From G963666895 sp963666895 (GTDB lineage Bacteria; Desulfobacterota; Desulfovibrionia; Desulfovibrionales; Desulfovibrionaceae), in the NCBI GenBank assembly GCA_963666895.2, contig CAXXNS010000013.1, positions 80,167 to 144,166 of the forward strand: 64,000 nt of DNA, read 5' to 3'. The position numbers were made by a program, and so were the translations under genes. Each line of letters begins with the position of its first letter. Positions within the stretch are counted from its first letter, which is position 1. Under the pieces are notes generated by a model that was given only the letters and a program-made list of their open reading frames with translations, made no database searches and was not told the DNA's origin. Below, one piece after another: positions 42,623-51,041 of the stretch.

Positions 42623-42623
42623 T

Positions 42624-42696
42624 AGGCCGGTGAAATTCCCGCCATGGCTGCGTTGCCTTCTTTCGCGCCTTGCCCTGACGGTTTTTGACCGGCCTG
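42624..42696. repeat. Short copy of the palindromic intergenic repeat (pheS-pheT gap)
   Basis: Starts AGGCCGGTGAAATTCCCGCC and ends GGTTTTTGACCGGCCT; outer ends are exact complements (AGGCCGGT/ACCGGCCT). It matches the outer 70-odd bases of the 122-bp copies at 61458 and 62978 but lacks their middle. Relative to those, T-to-G on one arm is matched by A-to-C on the other, preserving pairing. Confidence 0.75.
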
Positions 42697-42752
42697 AAGA
42701 TTGAGATTGTTGGTTTTCAGGCTGAGATTGATTGAAAAGTTAGGATAAAGCC

Positions 42753-45152
42753 ATGCTTGTCAGTTTCGATTGGTTGCGCGAGTTCGTTCCCTACGAGGGG
42801 TCGGTCCAGGAACTGGGCGACACCCTGACCATGCTCGGTCTCGAGATGGACGGCCTGAACGATCCCTTTGCGGAGATCGCGGACGTGGTGGTGGGCCACG
42901 TGGTGGAATGCGAACCCCATCCCGAGGCGGACAAGCTGTCGGTCTGCACCGTGGACGTGGCCGGGCCCGAGGCCCTGACCATCGTCTGCGGCGCGCCCAA
43001 CGTGGCCAAGGGCCAGAAGGTGCCCGTGGCCCTGGTCGGCTCCTGCCTGCCCGAGGGCCTGAAGATCAAGAAGGCCAAGCTCAGGGGCGTGCCCTCGGCG
43101 GGCATGATCTGTTCCGAGCGCGAGCTGGGCATGTCCGAGGACCACACCGGCATCCTGGTGCTGGACGACTCCTGCCGCGTGGGGGACAAGCTGGTGGACG
43201 CGCTCTCCCTGGAGCGCACGGTCATGGAGTTCGACCTGACCCCCAACCGGGCCGACTGTTTGTCCATCCTGGGCTTCGCCCGGGAGACGGCCATGGCCTT
43301 CAAGCTGCCCCTGTCCCTGCCCAGGTTCGAGCTCAAGGAGTCCGGCGGCAAGGCCGCGGACCACGTGCGCATCGAGATCGACGACCCCGATCTTTGCTCG
43401 CTCTACCAGGGCCGCGTGCTCCTGGGCGGCGAGGTGCGTCCGTCCCCGGCCTGGATGCGCTACCGGCTGCTGGCCATGGGCCAGCGGCCCATCAGCAATT
43501 TCGTGGACGTGACCAACTACGTCATGCTCGAGCTCGGCCATCCGCAGCACGCATTCGACCTGGACCTGGTCGAGGGCGGGGTCATCCGCGTGGCCCGGGC
43601 CACGGACGGCATGGAGTTCGTCACCCTGGACGGCCAGACCCGCAAGCTGACCAGGGACGATCAGCTCATCTGGGACGGCAAGCGCCCGGTGGGCCTGGCC
43701 GGGGTCATGGGCGGGGCGAACTCCGAGGTGCATGACGGCACCAAAAACATCATGCTCGAGTGCGCGGTCTTCCGGGCCGCCACGGTGCGCAAGACCGCCC
43801 GCAGGTTGGCCCTGCCCTCCGAGGCCTCGCACCGCTTCGAGCGCGGCGTGGACCAGGGCCTGGCCCGCTTCTGCATCGACCGTGGCGCCCAGCTCATGGC
43901 CGAGACCTCGGGAGCCCAGGTGCTCTCCGGCGTCTGCGCGGCCGAGCCCAGGCCCTGGCAACCCCGTTTCCACCGCTTCCGGTTGGACCGCTCCAACAGC
44001 CTGCTGGGCCTGGACCTGACCCACGAGTTCTGCAAGACCACCTTCGAAGGCCTGGGCTGCACGGTGGACGACTCGAACCCGGCCGACTGGAAGGTGGAGA
44101 GCCCGTCCCACCGCCTCGACCTGGAGCGCGAGGTGGATCTGGTGGAGGAGGCCGGCCGCGTCTACGGCCTGGACCGCATCCCGGCCGTGCTGCCGCGCGT
44201 GGCCCGTACCTTCGATTCGCCCACCTGGTCCGACACCGAGTACGGATTTTTGCGCCGGATCAAGGATTGGGGCCGGGGCGTGGGCCTGCGCGAGGCCGTG
44301 AACTACAGCTTCGTGGGCACCCAGGACCTGGACCGCCTGAACCTGGACCAGGAGAGCCGGGTGGCCGTGGCCAACCCCCTGAGCGAGGACCAGAACGTCA
44401 TGCGGCCCCAACTGGCCCCGGGCCTGATGCACACCCTGCGCCACAACATGGCCCAGGGCAACACGCGGCTTCGGATCTTCGAGGTGGCCAAGGGGTTCAC
44501 CGCGGACGAGGAGAGCGAGACCACGGCCCGCGAGCGCACCCACCTGGGCCTGCTGTTGACCGGCAACCGGACGGCCGAGGACTGGCCCTGGCCCGCCCAG
44601 GACGCCGACTACCTGGACGTGAAGGGGCTGGTCGAGCATTTGCTGGACAGCCTCAAGCTGCCCGAGGCCGGGTTCAAGGCCGTGAAGGACCACTCCTTCC
44701 TGGAGCCCTGCGTGGGCCTGACGCTGGGCGATTCGGACCTGGGCGTCATGGGCCGGGTGCGGCCCGACATCGCGGACGACTACCACGCGCGCAAGCCGGT
44801 CTGGCTGGCCGAGCTGGACCTGGATCTGTTGCGGAGCCTGGTCGGCGAGCGGCAGGTGACCTTCGCGCCCCTGCCCACCTTCCCGCCCGTGCGCCGCGAC
44901 GTGACCTTCTTCTGCCCGGCCGGTCTGGCCGCCGGACGCATCCTGGACACCATTCGCGAGAACGCTCCGGCCATCCTGGAGTCCGTGGCCCTGGTGGCCG
45001 AGTTCGTGCCCGAAAACAGCCAGGACCAGCGCAACCTGTCCTTCCGCATGACCTACCGGCATGCCAAGAAGACCCTCAAGGACAAGGAAGTGGACAAGCA
45101 GCACGCCGGTCTTGTTGAATCCGTCAAGGCCGCCCTGGGCGTGAGCGTGTAG
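42753..45152 (+). CDS. pheT: Phenylalanine--tRNA ligase beta subunit
   Basis: 799 residues, full length. N-terminal MLVSFDWLREFVPYEGSVQE, an EMAP-II-like tRNA-binding domain (VVVGHVVECEPHPEADKLSV), B3/B4 editing domain, B5 domain, catalytic-like core and C-terminal ferredoxin-fold anticodon domain (PVRRDVTFFCPAGLAAGRIL). Follows pheS after a 130-base gap holding a palindromic repeat, so some transcripts may be shaped there. Forms the alpha2-beta2 enzyme. Confidence 0.97.
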   Translation: MLVSFDWLREFVPYEGSVQELGDTLTMLGLEMDGLNDPFAEIADVVVGHVVECEPHPEADKLSVCTVDVAGPEALTIVCGAPNVAKGQKVPVALVGSCLPEGLKIKKAKLRGVPSAGMICSERELGMSEDHTGILVLDDSCRVGDKLVDALSLERTVMEFDLTPNRADCLSILGFARETAMAFKLPLSLPRFELKESGGKAADHVRIEIDDPDLCSLYQGRVLLGGEVRPSPAWMRYRLLAMGQRPISNFVDVTNYVMLELGHPQHAFDLDLVEGGVIRVARATDGMEFVTLDGQTRKLTRDDQLIWDGKRPVGLAGVMGGANSEVHDGTKNIMLECAVFRAATVRKTARRLALPSEASHRFERGVDQGLARFCIDRGAQLMAETSGAQVLSGVCAAEPRPWQPRFHRFRLDRSNSLLGLDLTHEFCKTTFEGLGCTVDDSNPADWKVESPSHRLDLEREVDLVEEAGRVYGLDRIPAVLPRVARTFDSPTWSDTEYGFLRRIKDWGRGVGLREAVNYSFVGTQDLDRLNLDQESRVAVANPLSEDQNVMRPQLAPGLMHTLRHNMAQGNTRLRIFEVAKGFTADEESETTARERTHLGLLLTGNRTAEDWPWPAQDADYLDVKGLVEHLLDSLKLPEAGFKAVKDHSFLEPCVGLTLGDSDLGVMGRVRPDIADDYHARKPVWLAELDLDLLRSLVGERQVTFAPLPTFPPVRRDVTFFCPAGLAAGRILDTIRENAPAILESVALVAEFVPENSQDQRNLSFRMTYRHAKKTLKDKEVDKQHAGLVESVKAALGVSV

Positions 45153-45211
45153 ATTTTAGGGGGGAGGCCAAAGACCTTCCCCCAACCCCCTTCCTTTGCT
45201 ATGTCCAGGTC

Positions 45212-45547
45212 ATGGACGACCTGGGCGAATTCAAACGCTACAAGATAGGCGAGGCGGCCAAACTGGTCGGGGTCAAGCCCTACGTGCTACGGTTCTGGGA
45301 AAGCGAATTCGCGGACCTGGAGCCGGTGCGCACCGCCTCGGGCCAGCGTTTGTACACCGAACACCACCTGGACCTGGTCCGGACCATCAAGCGCCTTCTC
45401 TATGACGAGGGGCTGACCATCGAGGGCGCGCGCAAGCGGCTGGAGGACAGCGGCTCGCGTGACCTGCTCATGGAGGTCTGCCGGGAACTGGAAGACATCA
45501 AGCGGATTCTGGACGGCCGGGACGCCGTTCCGAGGGAGGATTCGTGA
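45212..45547 (+). CDS. MerR-family transcriptional regulator
   Basis: 111 residues. YKIGEAAKLVGVKPYVLRFW is the MerR recognition helix and wing start, with RTASGQRLYTEHHLDLVRTI and LYDEGLTIEGARKRL completing the domain, and a short dimer coil (LMEVCRELEDIKRILDG). No metal or drug Cys set is seen, so effector unknown. A MerR gene after pheT is common in related genomes. It overlaps the AsmA gene by four bases. Confidence 0.92.
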   Translation: MDDLGEFKRYKIGEAAKLVGVKPYVLRFWESEFADLEPVRTASGQRLYTEHHLDLVRTIKRLLYDEGLTIEGARKRLEDSGSRDLLMEVCRELEDIKRILDGRDAVPREDS

Positions 45548-47808
45548 AAAAACTCCTGAAATTCCTGCTGTGGCTCATCGTTGGACTGACGGCCCTCATC
45601 GTGCTGGCCGTGGTCCTGGTCATGCTCTTTGTGGACCCCAATGACTACAAGGACGAGATCGCCCAGCTGGTCAAGGACAAGACCGGCCGCGACCTGGCGT
45701 TCACGGGCGACATCAGCCTGACCTTCTTCCCCTGGCTCGGCGTGGAGGTGGGCGGCATGACCCTGTCCAACGCGCCCGGGTTCGGGGACGAGCCCATGGT
45801 GGCCGTCGGTTCTGCCGGGGCCAGCGTGCGCATCATGCCTCTGGTCTCCGGGGACGTGGAGATCGGCACGGTGCGCCTCAAGGACGTGCGCGTGCTCCTG
45901 GCCGTGAACCAGGAGGGCGTGGCCAACTGGGACGACCTGGCGGCCGAAGAGGAAACGCCTGTGGAGGAGACGCCCGCCGCGTCTGTCGAGGACACCGGCC
46001 GACAGGGCGGCGGCTTCGATCTCAGCCTGGGCGGCGTGGAGGTGGAGAACCTTTCCCTGGTGTTCGACGACCAACAGGCCGGGCAGCGCTACGAGGTGAG
46101 CGAGTTGGGCCTGGTGGTGGGCGAGGTGGTTCCGGCCATGCCCTTCGAGTTCACCATGACCGCCCTGGTCACCACGGGCGATCCGGAAGTCACGGCCCAG
46201 ACCACCCTGTCCGGCCTGGCCGGGTTGGACGTGGAGGCCGGACTGTATCAGGTGTCCGGACTCAAGCTGGGCATCGAGGCCGCGGGCGGGGGCGTGCCGG
46301 GCGGCCAGGCCACGGCCGACCTGGCGGCCGACGGGGTCTGGGTGGACCTGGCCGAGAACAAGGCCGAGATGGAAGGGTTCGTGTTGAACGCCTACGGCGC
46401 CTCGGCCAGCGGCTCTCTCACGGCCACGAACCTGGACACCGACTTCACCGTGGCCGGAGCCCTGGAGCTGGCCCCGTGCGATCTGCGGGAGGTGCTTGTC
46501 GCCCTGGGACAGGACCCGCCCGAGACAACGGACCCCGAGGCCATGGCCCAGGCGGCCGCCTCGGTGCAGTTCGCCTACCGTTCCGACGTGCTGACCGCGG
46601 ACAAGGTGGAGGCCACCCTCGACCAGACCTCGGTCAAGGCCTCGGTGAACATCACCGGCCTGAGCGATATCCCGACGTATTCCTTCGTGGCCGTGGTGGA
46701 CGACATCGACCTGGACCGCTACCTGCCGCCCGACAACGAGGATCAGTCCAAAGATGAAACAACCGAGTCCGAACCCCAGCCCGAAGGGGAGGGCGGAGAA
46801 GAAACGGCCGAAGAGTCCAGCCCCGTCGAGTTCCTGCGCACCCTGACCCTGGACGGCCAGGCCACGGTGGGCCGCCTCAGGCTGGCCGGGGGCGAGTTCA
46901 CGGACATCACGGTCACCATCAAGGCCGCGGACGGGGTTCTGGACCTGGAGCCCATCGGGCTGTCCTGCTACGGCGGCAAGGTCCAGGCGGCCTACAGCAT
47001 GGACGCCGGTCCGGCCCAGCCCCTGAGCAATCTGGACCTGACCCTGACCCGGGTGAACATCGGCCGCACCTTGAGGGACATGACCGGCCGGGCCTATATC
47101 TCCGGGGTCATGAACCTGACCACCACCCGCACGGTGACCTGCCAGAGCCTGGACGGCGACACCATGCTCAAGACCCTCAACGGCGGGTTCGACTTCACGG
47201 CCCTGAACGGCACCCTGCCCTCGGGCGGCGTGGCCTCGAACATCCTGAGCCTGGCCAGCGGGGTGCTGTTCACCTCGGGCTCGGCCACCCAGGGCCAGGA
47301 CATCACCTACGACTCCATCACCGCCACCAGCCGTATCAACAAGGGGGTCATCCGCAACGACTACCTGATCCTCAAGTCCCCCTCGCTGTGGGCCGAAGGG
47401 GCCGGGATCATCAATCTCAACGCCTTGACCATCGACTACCAGGCCTCGGCCAAGCTGGTGTCCGACCCGGACCCGGACGAGAAGTACGACGACGTGACCG
47501 CGCCCGAGGTGGCGGTCTACGCCACGGGCGACCTGTCCGACCCCACCGTGAACACCGGCATCCTGGAAGGTTTGGGCAACCTGGGCATCGGCGTGGTGGA
47601 GGACGTGGGCGAGGGCGCCTGGGACGTGGTGGTGGGCGTTGGCGAGGCGGCCGGGGATTTCGTGGAGGGGTTGTTCAGCTCGGACGACGAACCGGCTGCG
47701 GAAACATCCGATGAGGCCGAGACTCAGGACACGGCCGCGGAACCCAAGCAGGAAGAGTCCGGCAACATCCTGGAGGAGTTCGGCAAGTCCATCGGGATCG
47801 AGTTCTAG
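45544..47808 (+). CDS. AsmA-family protein
   Basis: 754 residues starting at GTG 45544. One N-terminal membrane helix (LLKFLLWLIVGLTALIVLAV) is followed by the AsmA opening DPNDYKDEIAQLVKDKTGRD and LTFFPWLGVEVGG, then a long beta-rich periplasmic part, an acidic linker (EDQSKDETTESEPQPEGEGG) near 400, and the AsmA C-terminal region with LKTLNGGFDFTALNGTLP. AsmA-like proteins are bridge-type proteins thought to move phospholipid to the outer membrane. The C-terminus ends in another acidic, disordered stretch. Role is by family analogy. Confidence 0.9.
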   Translation: MKKLLKFLLWLIVGLTALIVLAVVLVMLFVDPNDYKDEIAQLVKDKTGRDLAFTGDISLTFFPWLGVEVGGMTLSNAPGFGDEPMVAVGSAGASVRIMPLVSGDVEIGTVRLKDVRVLLAVNQEGVANWDDLAAEEETPVEETPAASVEDTGRQGGGFDLSLGGVEVENLSLVFDDQQAGQRYEVSELGLVVGEVVPAMPFEFTMTALVTTGDPEVTAQTTLSGLAGLDVEAGLYQVSGLKLGIEAAGGGVPGGQATADLAADGVWVDLAENKAEMEGFVLNAYGASASGSLTATNLDTDFTVAGALELAPCDLREVLVALGQDPPETTDPEAMAQAAASVQFAYRSDVLTADKVEATLDQTSVKASVNITGLSDIPTYSFVAVVDDIDLDRYLPPDNEDQSKDETTESEPQPEGEGGEETAEESSPVEFLRTLTLDGQATVGRLRLAGGEFTDITVTIKAADGVLDLEPIGLSCYGGKVQAAYSMDAGPAQPLSNLDLTLTRVNIGRTLRDMTGRAYISGVMNLTTTRTVTCQSLDGDTMLKTLNGGFDFTALNGTLPSGGVASNILSLASGVLFTSGSATQGQDITYDSITATSRINKGVIRNDYLILKSPSLWAEGAGIINLNALTIDYQASAKLVSDPDPDEKYDDVTAPEVAVYATGDLSDPTVNTGILEGLGNLGIGVVEDVGEGAWDVVVGVGEAAGDFVEGLFSSDDEPAAETSDEAETQDTAAEPKQEESGNILEEFGKSIGIEF

Positions 47809-47818
47809 GAATCTTTGG

Positions 47819-49273
47819 TCAGCGGCCCTTGGCCTGGAGCTTTGTCTTTGGCTTGGGCGGCTGCTTGACCGTCGCGGCGGGTTTCGCCTTACCCGGGCCC
47901 TGGGGTCCGGGCTTTTTTTCGTCTTGCGGCGGGGCGGCCTGTTCCGGGTTCTGCGAGGCCTGCCCGGCCAGCTTGCCGATGTCCTCGAAGCTCTGCTCCA
48001 GGGTGCTCTGCTCGGCCACGTCCTGGACCAGGTAGTTGTCGATGGCCGGGACCATGCGCAGGGCCGTGTCGATCTCGGCGCTGGAGCCCTTCTGGTAGGC
48101 CCCGATGTTTACCATGTCCTCCACCCGTCGGAAGGTGGACAGATGCTTGAGCACCTTGCGTCCGGCCTCCAGGGTCTCGGCCGGGGTGATGTCGGTCCGG
48201 AGTCGGGACACGCTCTTGAGCACGTCGATGGACGGGTAGTGCCCCTGGTCGGCCAACTGGCGGGTCAGGACCACGTGGCCGTCCAGGATGGCCCGGGTGG
48301 CGTCCGCGATGGGTTCGGTGAAGTCGTCGCCGTCCACCAGCACGGTGTATACTCCTGTAATGGAGCCTTTGGCCGCCTTGCCCGCCCGCTCCAGGAGCTG
48401 GGGCAGGTGGGCGAACACGGACGGGGTGTAGCCGCCTCGGGTCGGGGGTTCGCCCGCGGCCAGGCCCACCTCGCGTCCGGCCATGGCGAAGCGGGTCACC
48501 GAGTCCATCATGAGGAGCACGTCCTTGCCCTGGTCGCGGAAGAATTCGGCCATGGCCGTGGCCGCGTAGGCGGCGCGCATGCGGATGAGCGGGCTCTTGT
48601 CCGAGGTGGCCACCACCAGGACGGAGCGCTTCATGCCCTCCTCGCCCAGGTCGCGTTCCATGAACTCCACCACCTCCCTGCCGCGCTCGCCCACCAGGCC
48701 GATGACGTTGACGTCGGCCTTGGTGTAGCGGGCCATCATGCCCATGAGCGTGGATTTGCCCACGCCCGAGCCGGCCATGATGCCGATGCGCTGGCCCTTG
48801 CCCAGGGTAAGCAGGCCGTTGATGGCCCGCACGCCCACGTCCAGGGGGTCTGAGATGCGCGGCCGGGTCAGGGGGTTGGGGGGCTCGTTGTACAGGGGCA
48901 CGTAGGAGTCCGGGGCCACCTCGCCGCCGTCGTCCAGAGGTTTGCCAAAGGCGTCCACGGCCCGGCCCAGAAAGCCGTAGCCGGTCGGCACCACGGGCGG
49001 GCGCACCGAGTTGCGGATGAGCGAGCCCGGGCCGATGCCGCGCATGTCGCCGTAGGGCATGAATAAACAGGCCCCTTCCTTGAACCCGACCACCTCGGCG
49101 GCGATGGGCTTGGCGTCCTCGTCGTTGGGCAGCAGGTGGCAGACCGAGCCCAGGGGCGCGCGCACGCCGCGTCCCTCGGCGATGAGGCCGATGACCCGGG
49201 TCACCTTGCCGTAGCTTTCGCAGGGGTCCAGTTCGGAGAGCAGGGCCGAGCAGCCCCGGGCGTCGATGGCCAC
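47819..49273 (-). CDS. fliI: Flagellar protein export ATPase FliI
   Basis: 484 residues. Walker A GIMAGSGVGKST, VGERGREVVEF, Walker B LLMMDSVTRFAMA and GSITGVYTVLVDGDD are those of type III export ATPases, with PLDVGVRAINGLLT before. It is about 40 residues longer than most FliI because of a Pro/Lys-rich tail after QSFEDIGKLAGQ (PPKPKTKLQAKGR end). Works with FliH at the flagellar export gate. Last gene of the flgB-fliI operon; convergent with the AsmA gene, no clear terminator in the 10-base gap. Confidence 0.97.
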   Translation of the reverse strand: MAIDARGCSALLSELDPCESYGKVTRVIGLIAEGRGVRAPLGSVCHLLPNDEDAKPIAAEVVGFKEGACLFMPYGDMRGIGPGSLIRNSVRPPVVPTGYGFLGRAVDAFGKPLDDGGEVAPDSYVPLYNEPPNPLTRPRISDPLDVGVRAINGLLTLGKGQRIGIMAGSGVGKSTLMGMMARYTKADVNVIGLVGERGREVVEFMERDLGEEGMKRSVLVVATSDKSPLIRMRAAYAATAMAEFFRDQGKDVLLMMDSVTRFAMAGREVGLAAGEPPTRGGYTPSVFAHLPQLLERAGKAAKGSITGVYTVLVDGDDFTEPIADATRAILDGHVVLTRQLADQGHYPSIDVLKSVSRLRTDITPAETLEAGRKVLKHLSTFRRVEDMVNIGAYQKGSSAEIDTALRMVPAIDNYLVQDVAEQSTLEQSFEDIGKLAGQASQNPEQAAPPQDEKKPGPQGPGKAKPAATVKQPPKPKTKLQAKGR

Positions 49274-49276
49274 GGC

Positions 49277-50050
49277 CTAGCCCTCGGGCTCCCGTTCGGG
49301 ACCACGGCCGGAACCATGGTCGGGAGCGTCGGCGGAGACTCCGAGCTGGTCCAGGATTTCCGACACCCCGGCCCAGCGCGCGGGCAGGGAGTTGTTCACC
49401 TTGGCGTCCTCGGCCTCCACGATGAGGCCGTGGTCCACGCCCGGGTCCTTCATGACCCGGAAATGCTTGAGGTCCGGATACTTGTCCTTGGCCCGCTCCA
49501 CCATCTCGGTGATGGCCTCCGCGTCCTGCGGGGCCACGTGGAGGATGAGCCGCCGTTGTGACTCGATGCGCTCCAGGGCGTCGGAAAGCAGGGCGTTCAG
49601 GGATTTGACGCGGTTCTCGGACAGCTCCACGGCCAGGGTCTTTTCCACGGCCAGCCGGACCAGGGAGACCATGTCGGCCTCGCGGGCCTTCCAGACCTCC
49701 TTGGCCTGCCCGGCCAGGGCGGTCAGGGCGCGGGCCAGGCTCTGGGCGTTGGCCTCGATCTGGGCCTCCACCTTGGCCCGGGCCTTCTGCATGCCCTGGA
49801 TCATGCCTTTCTGCTCGCCGTTGGCGCGCAGCTCCTCGGCATTGACCATGGCCTGGGTGATGATCTCCTTGGCCTTGTCCTGGGCCTTGATGCGCACCCG
49901 GGACAGGTATTCCTCGTTGACCGCCTCGTCCCAGAGCAGGCGCTTCTTGCCCTCGATCTCCTGGACCGTGGTCTGGTTGGGCCCGGGGGTGTCCACCCCC
50001 AGGAAGACCCGGCCCGAGAAGGGCGTGTCGGCCAGATTAGAGGAAGACAT
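49277..50050 (-). CDS. fliH: Flagellar assembly protein FliH
   Basis: 257 residues. Long central coiled coil (IKAQDKAKEIITQAMVNAEE, KGMIQGMQKARAKVEAQIEA) and a C-terminal domain with LAVEKTLAVELSENR and VMKDPGVDHGLIVEAEDAKV, the conserved FliH/YscL end. It regulates FliI and links it to the C-ring. Its start lies inside fliG (14-base overlap) and its stop is three bases before fliI. Confidence 0.92.
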   Translation of the reverse strand: MSSSNLADTPFSGRVFLGVDTPGPNQTTVQEIEGKKRLLWDEAVNEEYLSRVRIKAQDKAKEIITQAMVNAEELRANGEQKGMIQGMQKARAKVEAQIEANAQSLARALTALAGQAKEVWKAREADMVSLVRLAVEKTLAVELSENRVKSLNALLSDALERIESQRRLILHVAPQDAEAITEMVERAKDKYPDLKHFRVMKDPGVDHGLIVEAEDAKVNNSLPARWAGVSEILDQLGVSADAPDHGSGRGPEREPEG

Positions 50051-51041
50051 CCCCGCCTCCGCGGCTGATGGCGATCTTGCCCTCGTCCTCCAGGCGGCGG
50101 ACCGTCTTGACGATGTTCTGCTGGGCGCCTTCCACCTCGGACAGCTTGACCGGGCCCATGATCTCCAGGTCCTCCTTGATCATGGTGGCGGCGCGCTCGG
50201 ACAGGTTCTTGTAGAACTTGTCCTTGAGCTCGTCGGACGCGCCCTTGAGCGCGGTGGTCAGGTCCTCGTTGGAGACCTCCTTCAGCAGCTCGCGGATGGA
50301 GCGGTCGTCCAGGGTCCGGATGTCCTCGAACACGAACATGAGGTTGCGGATGTCCTCGGCCATTTGCGTGGACTCTTCCTCGATCTCGGCCAGGACCTCT
50401 TCCTCGGTGGCCCGGTCCACGGCGTTGAGAATTTCGGCCACGCTGGCCACGCCGCCGACCTTCTTGCCTTCCTTGCCGCCGATGGCGATGAGCTGGGATT
50501 GCAGAACCTTGTCCACTTCCATGAGCATCTCCTCGGCCACGGCCTCGAGCTTGGCCAGGCGCATGAGCACCTCGGCCCGCACGCCGCCGGGCAGGTTCTG
50601 GATGAGCTCCGCGGCCTGGTCCGGGTGCAGGTGGCCCAGGATGAGGGCCAGGGTCTGCGGGTGTTCGTTCCTGAGAATCTGGGCCAGGATGCGCGGACTG
50701 ACGTTCTCCAGTTCCTGGAAGGGCGTGGGTCCGGTGTCGATGTCCAGGGAGTCGAGGATGTACTTGGCGGTCTCGGAGTCCAGGGTCTTGGTCAGAAGCC
50801 GCTTGACCTGGTCGGGGCCTCCCACCAGCAGCTCGGCGCCGTAGGCCAGCTGCTCGTTGAATTCCTTGAGCACCTCCAGGACTTCCTCCCGGGGCACGGA
50901 CTCGGTATCGAGCATGGCCTTGGAGACCGAGGCGATCTCGGCCCGCTCCATGCGCTTGAAGGCCTCGGAGGTGAACTGTTCGCCAAGGGCCAGGAGCACG
51001 ATGGCGGTTTTCTGCTGGCCGGTGAAATTGCTGGTGGCCAT
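50037..51041 (-). CDS. fliG: Flagellar motor switch protein FliG
   Basis: 334 residues, standard length. LTGQQ-like FTGQQKTAIVLLALGEQ start, middle EHPQTLALILGHL (EHPQR motif, with Thr), RDNG-like domain, and C-terminal MFVFEDIRTLDDRSIRELLKE with charged torque-helix residues (VRRLEDEGKIAISRGG). Bound to FliF, it forms the rotor's torque-generating ring. Starts one base before the fliF stop. Confidence 0.97.
   Translation of the reverse strand: MATSNFTGQQKTAIVLLALGEQFTSEAFKRMERAEIASVSKAMLDTESVPREEVLEVLKEFNEQLAYGAELLVGGPDQVKRLLTKTLDSETAKYILDSLDIDTGPTPFQELENVSPRILAQILRNEHPQTLALILGHLHPDQAAELIQNLPGGVRAEVLMRLAKLEAVAEEMLMEVDKVLQSQLIAIGGKEGKKVGGVASVAEILNAVDRATEEEVLAEIEEESTQMAEDIRNLMFVFEDIRTLDDRSIRELLKEVSNEDLTTALKGASDELKDKFYKNLSERAATMIKEDLEIMGPVKLSEVEGAQQNIVKTVRRLEDEGKIAISRGGGDVFL

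Noticed and set aside
42717..45104. Very long open frame antisense to pheT (and similar ones antisense to the octaheme cytochrome at 26749-29247 and along 3481-5433)
   Set aside because: These arise from strong GC bias at the third codon position in the real genes; their translations are low-complexity (Gly/His/Val/Leu-rich) and match no family.
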